64,000 bases of DNA, taken from Xylocopilactobacillus apis. Its GTDB lineage: Bacteria; Bacillota; Bacilli; Lactobacillales; Lactobacillaceae. Position numbers and translations under genes: made by a program. Numbering within the stretch: position 1 is the first letter of the stretch; each line of letters begins with the position of its first letter. Below the pieces are notes generated by a model. The model saw only the letters and a program-made list of their open reading frames with translations. It was not told the DNA's origin and made no database searches. The stretch is taken from assembly GCF_033095965.1 (NCBI RefSeq), contig NZ_AP026801.1, forward strand, positions 744,001-808,000, in the 5' to 3' direction. Below, in pieces: positions 28,029 to 36,745 of this stretch.

Positions 28029-29381
28029 ATGACTGAAGATTTTACAGATAATTATTCTAAAATAGAACTTTCCAAAGATCATCACATGCAGATACCTTGG
28101 TATGATCTAATTGATGACGATAATGATAAAGTTATAACTGCTGCTTTAAAAGAAAGGGCTTCAATTGTTGGAAGAGTTGGGATCATGCTTTTATCATGCG
28201 GTACTGGTGCTTGGAGGGTTCGTGAAGCAATGAACAATATTGCTCGAAACTTAAGTCTAACTTGTTCAGCAGATATTGGGTTAACCTCGATCTCATTTAC
28301 CTGTTTTTATAAAAATCATTCCTACTCTGAGGTCTTGACGCTTTCAAAAAGTGGGGTAGATACCGATAAACTTGATGCATTAGAACGTTTTGTAAGAAAT
28401 TTTTCCGAAAATGTTCATCAAATGTCAACGAGAGATATTCATAAAGAATTAGATAAAATTCAAAAGATGCCTGGAAATTATAGTGCAGTTATTACTGGTT
28501 TAGCTGCAGGTTTAGCATGTAGTGCTTTTGTTTTTCTTTTGGGAGGAGGATCAATTGAAATGGTTTGTTGCTTTTTTGGAGCTGCAATCGGTAATTGGAT
28601 TCGAACCAAATTATTACAAAAAAGATTAACTTTAATTGCAACAGTGGCTTTGGGAGTTGCAAGTGCGTGTTTAGTTTATTTATTGATGTTTCATGTTCTT
28701 GAGATTATTTTTAATATTTCAGGGCAACATGAAGCTGGATATATTGGAGCTATGTTATTTGTAATTCCAGGTTTTCCGTTTATTACCAGCATGCTTGATA
28801 TTTCTAAACAGGATTTACGTTCAGGTTTAGAAAGATTAGTTTACGCTTTAATGATTACAACAGTAGCAACACTAGTAGGTTGGTTAGTTGCTTTAACAGT
28901 TCACTTAAAACCAGCTAATTTTTTACCACTCAATTTACCCCCCTTTCTAATGCTGGGATTGAGATTGATAGCAAGTTTTTGTGGTGTTTTTGGATTTTCA
29001 ATTATGTTTAATAGTCCCTATCGAATGGCGTTTTTAAGTGGCATCATTGGAGCAATTGCAAATACTTTAAGATTGGAAATTGTTGATTATTCTAAGATAC
29101 CGCCTGCAGCGGCAGCCTTTATTGCAGCACTTTTTGCCGGTTTAATTGCGTCTGGAATGAACCACTTTAATGGATATCCACGAATTTCTTTGACAGTTCC
29201 CTCAATTGTGATTATGGTTCCAGGGCTGTATATTTACCGTGGAATGTACAATATTGGCTTAAATAATATTAGTGTAGGGGCATCATGGATGTCTAGAGCA
29301 GTTTTAATAATCATGATGCTTCCTTTAGGTTTGTTTACCGCTCGAGTAATCATGGATAAACGTTGGCGAAGGAATGATTAA
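28029..29381 (+). CDS. Threonine/serine exporter, fused ThrE-type (DUF1212 + DUF3815)
   Basis: 450 aa from ATG 28029. An upstream ATG at 27990 overlaps the likely -10 TATAAA and is rejected. An N-terminal cytoplasmic domain with GTGAWRVREAMNNIARNLSL is followed by ten or so membrane helices in two sets. The first set is DUF1212 (ThrE N) and the second DUF3815 (ThrE C), starting near VTLVGWLVALTVHL. Members export threonine or serine, but the substrate is not shown here. Often split into two genes; fused here. Confidence 0.88.
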   Translation: MTEDFTDNYSKIELSKDHHMQIPWYDLIDDDNDKVITAALKERASIVGRVGIMLLSCGTGAWRVREAMNNIARNLSLTCSADIGLTSISFTCFYKNHSYSEVLTLSKSGVDTDKLDALERFVRNFSENVHQMSTRDIHKELDKIQKMPGNYSAVITGLAAGLACSAFVFLLGGGSIEMVCCFFGAAIGNWIRTKLLQKRLTLIATVALGVASACLVYLLMFHVLEIIFNISGQHEAGYIGAMLFVIPGFPFITSMLDISKQDLRSGLERLVYALMITTVATLVGWLVALTVHLKPANFLPLNLPPFLMLGLRLIASFCGVFGFSIMFNSPYRMAFLSGIIGAIANTLRLEIVDYSKIPPAAAAFIAALFAGLIASGMNHFNGYPRISLTVPSIVIMVPGLYIYRGMYNIGLNNISVGASWMSRAVLIIMMLPLGLFTARVIMDKRWRRND

Positions 29382-29385
29382 ATGT

Positions 29386-29408
29386 AAAAAAAATAAGCCA
29401 GTGGCTTA
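29386..29408 (-). terminator. Terminator of tRNA-Glu
   Basis: Minus strand TAAGCC-ACT-GGCTTA followed by T8, just downstream of the tRNA. The thrE-like gene on the other strand ends at 29381. Confidence 0.8.
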
Positions 29409-29414
29409 CTATAA

Positions 29415-29486
29415 TCACCCGAACGGGAATCGAACCCGTGTCTTCGCGATGAGAACGCGACGTCTTAACCCCTTGACTATCGGGCA
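29415..29486 (-). tRNA. tRNA-Glu (anticodon CTC)
   Basis: Anticodon stem TCGCG/CGCGA with loop TTCTCAT, anticodon CTC. D arm GTC...GAC, T arm ACGGG/CCCGT with TTCGATT. Acceptor TGCCCGA pairs with TCGGGTG, giving a wobble U1-G72 and G2-U71 at the very end of the stem where G1-C72 is usual for Glu. No encoded CCA. Confidence 0.9.
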
Positions 29487-29509
29487 ATAAGATCAAAAAC
29501 AATAGTCTT

Positions 29510-29537
29510 ATTTTACATGAATAACTAGTTTTGTCAA
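29510..29537 (-). promoter_or_regulatory. Promoter of tRNA-Glu
   Basis: Minus strand TTGACA (29537-29532), 16-bp spacer, TAAAAT (29515-29510). Its -35 box overlaps that of the divergent tdk promoter. Confidence 0.75.
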
Positions 29538-29559
29538 TTTATGAGACTTCTCTTATAAT
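29531..29559 (+). promoter_or_regulatory. Promoter of the tdk-prfA operon
   Basis: TTGTCA (29531-29536), 17-bp spacer, TATAAT (29554-29559). The -35 bases are shared with the tRNA-Glu promoter on the other strand. Confidence 0.8.
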
Positions 29560-29588
29560 TAATAGGAATTTCTTTGGAAGGATGGAAG

Positions 29589-30181
29589 ATGGCACAATTA
29601 TTTTTTAACTATGGGGCAATGAATAGTGGTAAAAGTATTGAAATACTAAAGGTTGCACATAATTACGAGGAAGAGGGGAAAAAAGTTTTAGTTTTTACTT
29701 CTGGACTCGACTCACGGTTTGGACACGGTAAAATTAAGAGCCGGATTGGAATCGGACGATCTGCTGAGGTAATTGATCCAGATACAAATTTTTTTGAAAA
29801 AGTAAAAAATGAAACAAAGGATGCACATATATCGTGTGTATTAATTGATGAAGCTCAATTTTTGTCAAAGCAGAATGTAATTGATTGCGCTCGAATTGTG
29901 GATGATTTAAAAGTACCCGTGATGGCTTTTGGACTTAAAAATGATTTTCAAAACCATCTTTTCGAAGGGACACAGTATTTATTACTTTATGCTGATAAAT
30001 TTGAGGAAATTAAGACAATCTGTTGGTTTTGTGACCATAAAGCAACTATGAATCTTCGGCTTTCAAATAATAAACCAGTTTATGAAGGAGAACAGTTTAT
30101 GCTGGGGGCAATGAGTCATATTTACCAGTTTGTCGTTACCACTACTTTAATCCCAATATAAAGGAATTACGAAATGAATAA
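29589..30181 (+). pseudogene. tdk: Thymidine kinase, frameshifted near the 3' end
   Basis: Phosphorylates thymidine to dTMP. Start ATG 29589 ([17 protein letters not shown]-loop at 9-16) with GGAAGG upstream. DEAQFL and the first Zn pair CWFC are visible. As read, the frame ends at 30161 with a nonsense tail and no second Zn pair. One added G in the G5 tract 30104-30108 restores [16 protein letters not shown] (the missing Cys/His pair) and runs to TAA 30181, overlapping prfA by 8 bp. The repaired protein is of normal length (197 aa). Sequencing error is the simplest cause. Confidence 0.9.
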
Positions 30182-31259
30182 TTTTTTAGATAAAATTCAA
30201 GCAATAGCCGATCGATACAGTGAATTAGAAGGTATGATGAGCGACCCGGAAATTATTGCAAATACTGATCGTTACATGGAACTTTCAAAAGAAGAGGCTA
30301 ATTTACGACCAATTATTGAAAAGTATGATCGTTATGTTAAAAATCAAAATTTAATTAAAGAAAATCAAGAGATTATTAACAGTTCAGAGGATTCAGAATT
30401 AATTGAATTGGCTAAAGATGAATCGAAAACTGCAAATGAAGAAAATAAAAATTTAGAGCAAGAAATTAGACTAGACCTGCTGCCAGAAGATCCGAATGAT
30501 GAAAAAAATATTATCATGGAAATCAGAGGAGCAGCAGGTGGAGATGAAGCATCTTTATTTGCTGGAGATCTTTTGAGCATGTATGAGAAATTTGTTGCAA
30601 CTCAACCCGGTTGGAAGATGGAAATTGTCAGTTCTTCGCCAACTGAGGTCGGCGGCTACAAAGAAGTTGAAGCAATGATTACCGGAGATCATGTTTATTC
30701 TAAGTTAAAATATGAGAATGGAGCTCACCGGGTTCAGAGAGTTCCTGTTACTGAGTCTCAAGGTCGAGTTCATACTTCAACGGCAACAGTAATTATTATG
30801 CCTGAATATAGTGAAACTGATTATAAAATTGAACCTAAAGATATTAGAGTAGATGTTTTACGTTCAAGTGGTGCAGGAGGCCAGCATATTAACAAAACTT
30901 CTAGTGCAGTTCGAATGCTCCATTTACCAACTGGCATTATGGTATTTATGGAAGAACAGAGATCACAGCAGCAAAATCGTGCTAAAGCACTACAAATTCT
31001 AACCACTAGAGTTCATGATTATTATGAATCGCAAAATCAAGAAGAATATGACTCTACTAGAAAAAATTTGGTCGGTACAGGTGATCGATCAGAAAGAATC
31101 AGAACCTACAATTACCCGCAAAATCGGGTTACTGATCACAGAATCGGCTTAACTCTAAATAAACTCGATAAAATTATGGATGGCGGCTTAGGTGAGGTTA
31201 TTGATGCATTAGTTGCATATGATCAAGCCCAAAAATTAAAAGAAATTGAAAATGGATGA
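30174..31259 (+). CDS. prfA: Peptide chain release factor 1
   Basis: 361 aa. Reads UAA and UAG and releases the peptide. GGQ motif in [15 protein letters not shown], and the N-terminal helical domain plus PxT-region residues [13 protein letters not shown] fit RF1. RF1 rather than RF2 is also supported by the absence of a programmed frameshift. Second gene of the tdk operon, RBS AAGGAA, overlapping the repaired tdk end and the start of prmC, its modifying enzyme. Confidence 0.97.
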   Translation: MNNFLDKIQAIADRYSELEGMMSDPEIIANTDRYMELSKEEANLRPIIEKYDRYVKNQNLIKENQEIINSSEDSELIELAKDESKTANEENKNLEQEIRLDLLPEDPNDEKNIIMEIRGAAGGDEASLFAGDLLSMYEKFVATQPGWKMEIVSSSPTEVGGYKEVEAMITGDHVYSKLKYENGAHRVQRVPVTESQGRVHTSTATVIIMPEYSETDYKIEPKDIRVDVLRSSGAGGQHINKTSSAVRMLHLPTGIMVFMEEQRSQQQNRAKALQILTTRVHDYYESQNQEEYDSTRKNLVGTGDRSERIRTYNYPQNRVTDHRIGLTLNKLDKIMDGGLGEVIDALVAYDQAQKLKEIENG

Positions 31260-32061
31260 TCAGTTAGTATCTAAATTTTTAGAAGAAGCAAAAAAAATGT
31301 TAGGATCTGAACCAGAAATTGCTGATTATATTGCTGCTGATCTTTTAAAAATACCTTTGAGTAATTTGCCCATGTATTACGGGAAGTCTTTTGAACAAAC
31401 TACGATAGCGTACCAATGGTTAGACAAGTTTTTAACCGGGGTTCCGTATCAGTACGTTAGTCATCAGGCTTATTTTTTTGATTTAACTTTTTATGTTGAT
31501 CAAAATGTTTTAATTCCGCGTCCAGAGACTGAAGAGTTGGTGGAATGGATTTTAAAAAATCATAATACAGACCATTTGAAAGTTTTGGATTTAGGAACTG
31601 GTTCGGGGGCGATTGCGATTACTTTGAAACATTATCGACCAAATTGGCAGGTGACAGCAAGTGATATTTCAAGTGAAGCTTTGAAGATAGCAAAATTTAA
31701 TGCTAAAAAAATTAAAACTGAAATTGAATTTATCCAAAGTGATTTGTTTAAGCAAATTAAAGATAAATATGACGTAATTGTCTCAAATCCTCCTTATATT
31801 TCGTCTTTTGAAGTTAATGAGATGGATAAGTCTGTTTTGAATTATGAACCGTATAATGCACTATTTGCACCAAATAATGGCCTTTATTTTTATCAACAAA
31901 TTTCAAAACAAGTTAAAGATTTTTTAAATCAAAACGGAGAATTATTTATGGAGTTTGGTCACAATCAAAAGGATAAAATAAATCCTTTATTCTCAGACGG
32001 TAGTTTAACTTTTAAAAAAGATCTTGGGGGACGAGATCGAATGTTAAGGTGGATTAAATGA
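31246..32061 (+). CDS. prmC: Release factor glutamine methyltransferase PrmC
   Basis: 271 aa from TTG 31246 (or 269 from ATG 31252). Methylates the Gln of the GGQ motif of RF1/RF2 using SAM. SAM motif [12 protein letters not shown] near 114-125 and substrate motif NPPY at 181-184. N-terminal helical RF-binding domain with PVQYV-like GVPYQYV. Overlaps prfA by 14 bp and the tsaC-like gene by 4 bp. Confidence 0.95.
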   Translation: MKMDDQLVSKFLEEAKKMLGSEPEIADYIAADLLKIPLSNLPMYYGKSFEQTTIAYQWLDKFLTGVPYQYVSHQAYFFDLTFYVDQNVLIPRPETEELVEWILKNHNTDHLKVLDLGTGSGAIAITLKHYRPNWQVTASDISSEALKIAKFNAKKIKTEIEFIQSDLFKQIKDKYDVIVSNPPYISSFEVNEMDKSVLNYEPYNALFAPNNGLYFYQQISKQVKDFLNQNGELFMEFGHNQKDKINPLFSDGSLTFKKDLGGRDRMLRWIK

Positions 32062-32972
32062 CGGAAAAATATCAAGTAGGTAATTATATTGATTCAATTC
32101 CTTTTATTCAAGAAGGAGCAATTACGGTTTATCCAACTGAAACGGTTTATGGAATTGGGGCAGTAGCTGTTAATTCGCAGTCTTTAAAGAAAATTTTTGC
32201 AATAAAAAAAAGATCTCTAAAAAAGCCTTTAAGTCTAAACATTTCTAACGTTAGAATGGCTCAATCGTTTATTAGTTCAGAGGATTTTAAACTTTATCAA
32301 AAAATTGCTGCAAAATTCTTACCGGGGCCTTTATCCGTTATTTTTAAAACGAATTACTCAAAATCAGGTAGTGAATACTTTACGCATCAAGGAACAATCT
32401 CTCTTCGAATGCCTGCTAATGATTTATTTTTAAAAGTTTTAGAAAAAGTGGGACCAATGCCTGGGACGTCGGCCAATTTAAGCGGCAATCTCTCTTTAAC
32501 CCAAGAATCTGATGTTTTGAACGAAATGAACAACAAGGCTGATATTATTCTTTTAGATGGTGATGCGACCGTCGGTGTTGAATCGACAATATTAGATTTG
32601 TCTAAAACCCCGATAATTCGACGCTCTGGAGCAATTTCAGCAGCTGATCTTTCAAACTTTTTAGAAGAAAAAATTGAAGTTATATCAGATTTCAAGCATT
32701 ATCAGCTAAAAAAGAAATTGTTTGTTTACCATAACAAAGATGAATTAGCTAATTTAATAAAATTAAATAAAAACGATAATTTTGTGATTTGGGGCAATAG
32801 TTTTGGTTTTGAAGGAAATAAAAAAACGTTAGGGGAAAACCCATTAAAAGACTTTTTCAAAGTTTTAACAAAGTTAGATAACGATCCACACATAAGTATT
32901 ATTTTTGCACAGAACCTTGAAAATGATTTATATACTCAAAAATTAAAGGAAATAGCTACAAAATGGGAATAG
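32058..32972 (+). CDS. L-threonylcarbamoyladenylate synthase (Sua5/YwlC type)
   Basis: 304 aa. Makes threonylcarbamoyl-AMP for t6A37 of ANN-decoding tRNAs. YrdC domain in the first 200 residues: YPTETVYGIGA, KKRSLKKPLSLNI, GPMPGTSANLSG and STILDLSKTPIIRRSGAIS. A Sua5-type C-terminal domain follows but looks short (about 90 residues instead of about 120). Its stop overlaps the next ORF by 10 bp, so the next protein is translationally coupled. Confidence 0.93.
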   Translation: MTEKYQVGNYIDSIPFIQEGAITVYPTETVYGIGAVAVNSQSLKKIFAIKKRSLKKPLSLNISNVRMAQSFISSEDFKLYQKIAAKFLPGPLSVIFKTNYSKSGSEYFTHQGTISLRMPANDLFLKVLEKVGPMPGTSANLSGNLSLTQESDVLNEMNNKADIILLDGDATVGVESTILDLSKTPIIRRSGAISAADLSNFLEEKIEVISDFKHYQLKKKLFVYHNKDELANLIKLNKNDNFVIWGNSFGFEGNKKTLGENPLKDFFKVLTKLDNDPHISIIFAQNLENDLYTQKLKEIATKWE

Positions 32973-33904
32973 ATTTATACTCAAAAGGGAACAAGAATCT
33001 ATCAGAGGACTTGAGTCAAAAGTACCAGAAACTGTTGGGAGTAGAGACAGTAGAAATAGTACCCCAAAGTGAAATAATGGCATTTAATATCTTAATTGAT
33101 TCTTTAATGAAACAAAATGAACGTCTTTTAATAATCACATCAGAGTTTAAAAATCTTGCTTGTAAATTTAGGTGGGTTTTAGATCATTATCAAGTTGAAT
33201 ATATTCATCAAGAGTTTAATGATCTTGATTTAAAAAAAGTTGAATCAATTATTGAAAGTTATTGTCCACAGGTTATTGTTTACGATTTTCTTAGTTTTTC
33301 TTCATCACCTGATTGGGAACAATTGAGACACTTGAGTCGAATTAATGGCTCTGAGCTGGTTGTTTGTTTAGGCGAAGCTATTACCAGTGATTTAGCTCAA
33401 GAAACTAGTTTGAGTGAACATGCTGATTTTATGACTGCGCAGTGGGGTGATGGGTTAATTATCTCAAAAAATTCAGATAGTTCTCTAATTGATGAAGCTA
33501 TTTTAAATTTCTTCCAATTTAAGCCCATGTTGGCATCTGAAGAAGTTGATGTTTTAAAATCAAATGAAAATATGGATTCTTTATGTCTTGAGTTAAATAA
33601 AACTTTTTCTTGTGAACCAATTGGCAGCTTTTCTCATTTAATTTTTAAAGAGAAAGAAGATCGAATTGAAGATTTTCAAAAGATTTTGCGACAAATTGGA
33701 ATTGAAGTGAAAGAAGAAAATATAGATATAGATGGGAAAAAGTCTTTTGGCCTGTCAACTTATCAAGTAACCCATCAAGGCTATACTTCCAAAGATGTTA
33801 AAAATTTTGGAAAACTAATTTGTAATGCTTTTAACGAGCAAAAAAACATAATAAGACTTGAAGAATTGAATCAACAAGTATTAAAATCTATCAGGATCGA
33901 TTAA
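32963..33904 (+). CDS. SHMT-derived protein in the glyA slot, catalytic lysine lost
   Basis: 313 aa (SHMT is about 410). In related lactobacilli glyA lies between tsaC/sua5 and upp, exactly here. The protein follows the SHMT pattern. Residues 2-27 resemble the YYGG...ELA..RAK.LFG segment, 28-50 the VQPHSGsqAN segment (VEIVPQSEIMAFNILIDSLM), and 101-140 the PKlI..G.SaY.r..D segment. Residues 260-290 resemble SGiRiGTpA.TtRG (KSFGLSTYQVTHQGYTSKDV). But the PLP-lysine motif THKTLRGPRGG is replaced around 157-168 by MTAQWGDGLIIS, with no Lys. The carboxylate-binding Arg is Leu, and about 60 N-terminal residues are missing. It should not bind PLP as an aldimine. The intact frame and coupling to tsaC argue that it is retained for some non-catalytic role, which is inference. 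Confidence 0.75.
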   Translation: MGIDLYSKGNKNLSEDLSQKYQKLLGVETVEIVPQSEIMAFNILIDSLMKQNERLLIITSEFKNLACKFRWVLDHYQVEYIHQEFNDLDLKKVESIIESYCPQVIVYDFLSFSSSPDWEQLRHLSRINGSELVVCLGEAITSDLAQETSLSEHADFMTAQWGDGLIISKNSDSSLIDEAILNFFQFKPMLASEEVDVLKSNENMDSLCLELNKTFSCEPIGSFSHLIFKEKEDRIEDFQKILRQIGIEVKEENIDIDGKKSFGLSTYQVTHQGYTSKDVKNFGKLICNAFNEQKNIIRLEELNQQVLKSIRID

Positions 33905-33940
33905 TAAGGAAAAAGGATAAGTTCAAATTGGAGGTGTTTA

Positions 33941-34570
33941 GTGAGTAATTTTACAGTATTAAATCATCCGTTAATTCAACATAAACTAACGATGATTAGA
34001 AATAAGAACGTCGGAACGAAAGATTTTCGGGAAGTAGCCAATGAAATTGCTGAATTAATGGTTTACGAAATTACCCGAGATCTGCCTCTTAAAGATGTTG
34101 AGGTTGAAACACCGATGGGTAAGTCGATTCAAAAAACTTTAGCAGGAAAAAAACTAGCCGTTGTTCCAATTTTAAGAGCAGGTCTCGGAATGGTTGATGG
34201 AGTTTTAAGATTAATTCCAGCTGCTAAAGTTGGTCATGTGGGCATGTATCGTGATGAAAAAACGTTAAAACCTCATGAATATTTTGTTAAAATGCCATCT
34301 GATATTGACAAAAGAATCCTTTTTGTTGTTGATCCAATGCTGGCGACTGGGGGTTCTGCTAATATGGCTATTGAAGCTCTCAAAAAAAGAGGAGCAAAAT
34401 CAATTAGGCTTGTTGTTTTAGTAGCTGCACCTGAAGGAGTTAAAGAAGTTCAAGAAAAAAATCCCGATGTGGACATCTATGCCGCAGCTTTGGATGAGAG
34501 ATTAAACGACAACGGATATATTGTTCCAGGACTAGGTGACGCAGGCGATCGACTGTTCGGAACAAAATAA
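33941..34570 (+). CDS. upp: Uracil phosphoribosyltransferase
   Basis: 209 aa. Converts uracil and PRPP to UMP in pyrimidine salvage. PRPP motif [18 protein letters not shown] near 126-143, [13 protein letters not shown] near 74 and uracil-binding [12 protein letters not shown] near the end. GTG start at 33941 with GGAGG 7 nt upstream. Last gene of the tdk block, followed by the atp promoter. No PyrR attenuator is visible in the 36-bp upstream gap. Confidence 0.97.
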   Translation: MSNFTVLNHPLIQHKLTMIRNKNVGTKDFREVANEIAELMVYEITRDLPLKDVEVETPMGKSIQKTLAGKKLAVVPILRAGLGMVDGVLRLIPAAKVGHVGMYRDEKTLKPHEYFVKMPSDIDKRILFVVDPMLATGGSANMAIEALKKRGAKSIRLVVLVAAPEGVKEVQEKNPDVDIYAAALDERLNDNGYIVPGLGDAGDRLFGTK

Positions 34571-34630
34571 AAGCGTTTCCTTGTTTTAAAATCTGGTTCA
34601 CTTTTTGTTTTTAAGGTGTATTATAACTAC

Positions 34631-34659
34631 TTGACAAGAAGAACTTAAAAAGTTCTAAT
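34631..34659 (+). promoter_or_regulatory. atp operon promoter with an embedded palindrome
   Basis: TTGACA (34631-34636), 17-bp spacer, TCTAAT (34654-34659). A 7-bp inverted repeat AGAACTT-AAA-AAGTTCT (34640-34656) covers the spacer and enters the -10 box, as an operator would. Predicted start at about 34666, only 17 nt before the atpB start. A weaker alternative, TTCACT/TATTAT, lies at 34597-34624. Confidence 0.7.
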
Positions 34660-34682
34660 TTTGTTGAAAGTGAGGTAAGGAT

Positions 34683-35399
34683 ACGGATAAGGATGCAGTA
34701 ATAAGTATTTTTGGATTACGTTTTAACCTTGCCAACGATATTCCCATTTTAGTAATAGCTGTTTTGATTTTTTTCTTGGTTTATTATTGGTCGCGCAATT
34801 TACAAATGAAACCTGGAAAAAAGCAAAATGCTCTAGAATGGTTGGTAGATTTTACCAACAATGTCGTAAATAGTAATTTATCAGGAGAGGAAGAAAGAAA
34901 ACCGGCAAGATTGTTTGGATTTGTAATCTTCTTATTCATTATTGTAAGTAATGAAATTGGATTATTTTTCCAGCTCTCTGGTAATGGGTATAGCTTCTTT
35001 AGGTCACCAACTGCTTCAGCTGTTGTTACAATGACTCTAGCAACGATGGTACTTGCATACTCCCATTATGTTGGAGTAAAAAAACATGGGTTGAAAAATT
35101 ACCTTAAAAGTTTTGTCCAGCCCTTTGCCCTTTTTCTACCAATTAACTTGATTGATGATTTTTCAAGCTTTTTAACGCTTTCGTTACGTTTGTATGGAAA
35201 TATCTATGCAGGTGAAGTTTTGATTCATTTAATCACTGAATTGGCCTTTGGTATTAAGGGATTTGCTTTTGTAACAGTTCCTTTTGCCTTTATCTTGATG
35301 TTAATCTGGCAAGCATTTTCGCTCTTTATTGGCGCAGTCCAGACGTATGTATTTTTAAATTTATCAATGGTTTACATTGATCGAAAAGCAAATGAGTAA
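34683..35399 (+). CDS. atpB: ATP synthase Fo subunit a, probable ACG start
   Basis: Proton channel subunit, five to six membrane helices. Key residues: RLYGNIYAGEVLIHL with the essential Arg, and the last helix with QTYVFLNLSMVYI. The first ATG/GTG/TTG in frame (TTG 34764) would remove the N-terminal segment ISIFGLRFNL, conserved in lactobacillal AtpB. Upstream in frame there is no standard start before the TGA at 34671. ACG at 34683 sits 7 nt after GAGG and gives MDKDAVISIFGL and 238 aa, the normal length. ACG is one base from ATG. No atpI gene precedes it. Confidence 0.88.
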   Translation, partial: TDKDAVISIFGLRFNLANDIPILVIAVLIFFLVYYWSRNLQMKPGKKQNALEWLVDFTNNVVNSNLSGEEERKPARLFGFVIFLFIIVSNEIGLFFQLSGNGYSFFRSPTASAVVTMTLATMVLAYSHYVGVKKHGLKNYLKSFVQPFALFLPINLIDDFSSFLTLSLRLYGNIYAGEVLIHLITELAFGIKGFAFVTVPFAFILMLIWQAFSLFIGAVQTYVFLNLSMVYIDRKANE

Positions 35400-35422
35400 A
35401 AAATTGGAGGATTTTTATAAAA

Positions 35423-35641
35423 ATGGGAATTAATTTAATCGCAGCAGCTTTTGCAGCAGCTTTTGCAGCTATTGCAGGTGGTTTTGGTGATGCAATTGTT
35501 GTAAGTAAAGCATTAGAAAGTATGGCTCGTCAGCCAGAACAAAGTGGAACTATCCGTGGAACGATGATTCTTGGCGTTGGTTTAACTGAATCAACTCCTA
35601 TTTTAGCAATTGTTATTGCCCTTATCTTAGTATTTAAATAA
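35423..35641 (+). CDS. atpE: ATP synthase Fo subunit c
   Basis: 72 aa hairpin of two membrane helices. Polar loop ARQPEQSG, and the ion-binding carboxylate is the Glu in GVGLTESTPIL. The Ala/Gly-rich first helix (AAAFAAAFAAIAGGFGDA) fits ring packing. No Na+-site pattern is obvious, so a proton ring is assumed. Strong RBS GGAGG, as expected for the most abundant subunit. Confidence 0.97.
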   Translation: MGINLIAAAFAAAFAAIAGGFGDAIVVSKALESMARQPEQSGTIRGTMILGVGLTESTPILAIVIALILVFK

Positions 35642-35673
35642 TAATTGTTTAAAGTTAGAAAGGTGTAGAGAAG

Positions 35674-36177
35674 ATGCTTAATTTAGGAATGAATAGTCTT
35701 GAAATAGGCGATCCTCTTCTGTTGCTCGCGACTTTGATTGTTATGATCTTTTTAATTGGGAAGTATGCGTATGGCCCGGTTAATAAGATGCTTGAAGATC
35801 GTCGAAATAAAATCAATGACGATCTTGATTCTGCACAATCAGAGCGAGAAAAAGCTACTAAACTTGCTGCACAACGTCAAAAAGAAGTTAGTGCCAGTCA
35901 TGCTGAAGCTAATTTGATTATTGAAAAGGCCGAAAAAGATGGTCAAAATCAAAGAAGTGTAATTATTGAACAGGCTCATGATGATGCACAAGCTATTACT
36001 GAGCGTGCTAAAGATGATATTGCAAGCCAAAAAGAAGAAATGCTTGGCGAAGTTAAAAATAATTTAGTCGAAGTATCAGCTAAAATGGCGGCAAGTATCT
36101 TAAAAGATCAAATCGATGAAGATAAGCAAAAACAATCGGTTAATGATTTTTTGCAGAAACTTGAGGCTAGTAAATGA
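35674..36177 (+). CDS. atpF: ATP synthase Fo subunit b
   Basis: 167 aa. One N-terminal membrane helix (LLLLATLIVMIFLIG), then a long charged coiled coil (EDRRNKINDDLDSAQSEREK) forming the peripheral stalk. C-terminus binds delta. Overlaps atpH by 4 bp. Confidence 0.96.
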   Translation: MLNLGMNSLEIGDPLLLLATLIVMIFLIGKYAYGPVNKMLEDRRNKINDDLDSAQSEREKATKLAAQRQKEVSASHAEANLIIEKAEKDGQNQRSVIIEQAHDDAQAITERAKDDIASQKEEMLGEVKNNLVEVSAKMAASILKDQIDEDKQKQSVNDFLQKLEASK

Positions 36178-36743
36178 GTTATGATCGAGAAAAGTATGCT
36201 CAAGCTTATGTTAATGCTTTAGGAGATATCGTTTCAGTTAAAGATGGCGGTAAATTTATCGATCAGCTAACTGAGTTGAATGAGTATGTAAAGGATCACG
36301 AAGAATTAGTTCTTGCTTTTGCTAGTCGGAGGTTACCGACTGATGTAGAAAAAAGTTTAATTAATGCTTTGTGTAATGGTTATGACAGTAACGTTGAGAA
36401 ATTTCTACAAGTTCTGGTTCAAAATGGACATATTATGATTTTGAATCGGGTGCGCGACAAATTTGTTGATTTTCAAAATGAACGTCTTAAACTTATGGCC
36501 TTTAAAGTAACAGTCACATATAAGCTCGATAACGCACAACAACAGAAGTTAGAAGAGACTTTAAAAAATAAATTTGATCTGAATGAGGTTCAAATCAATT
36601 ATCAGGTCGATAAGGATCTAATTGGAGGGATCATCATTGAAAGTAATACGTACTTGATTGATGATTCCATTCGTACGAGATTAGATCGGATAAAAGAATC
36701 GTTGTTTCATATAAAAATTAATGATAAAGGATTGGAGGCATAA
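36174..36743 (+). CDS. atpH: ATP synthase F1 subunit delta
   Basis: 189 aa. N-terminal helical bundle ([12 protein letters not shown]) and C-terminal domain with the family pattern [32 protein letters not shown]. Links the b stalk to the top of F1. Coupled to atpF and 2 bp before atpA. Confidence 0.96.
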   Translation: MSYDREKYAQAYVNALGDIVSVKDGGKFIDQLTELNEYVKDHEELVLAFASRRLPTDVEKSLINALCNGYDSNVEKFLQVLVQNGHIMILNRVRDKFVDFQNERLKLMAFKVTVTYKLDNAQQQKLEETLKNKFDLNEVQINYQVDKDLIGGIIIESNTYLIDDSIRTRLDRIKESLFHIKINDKGLEA

Positions 36744-36745
36744 TT

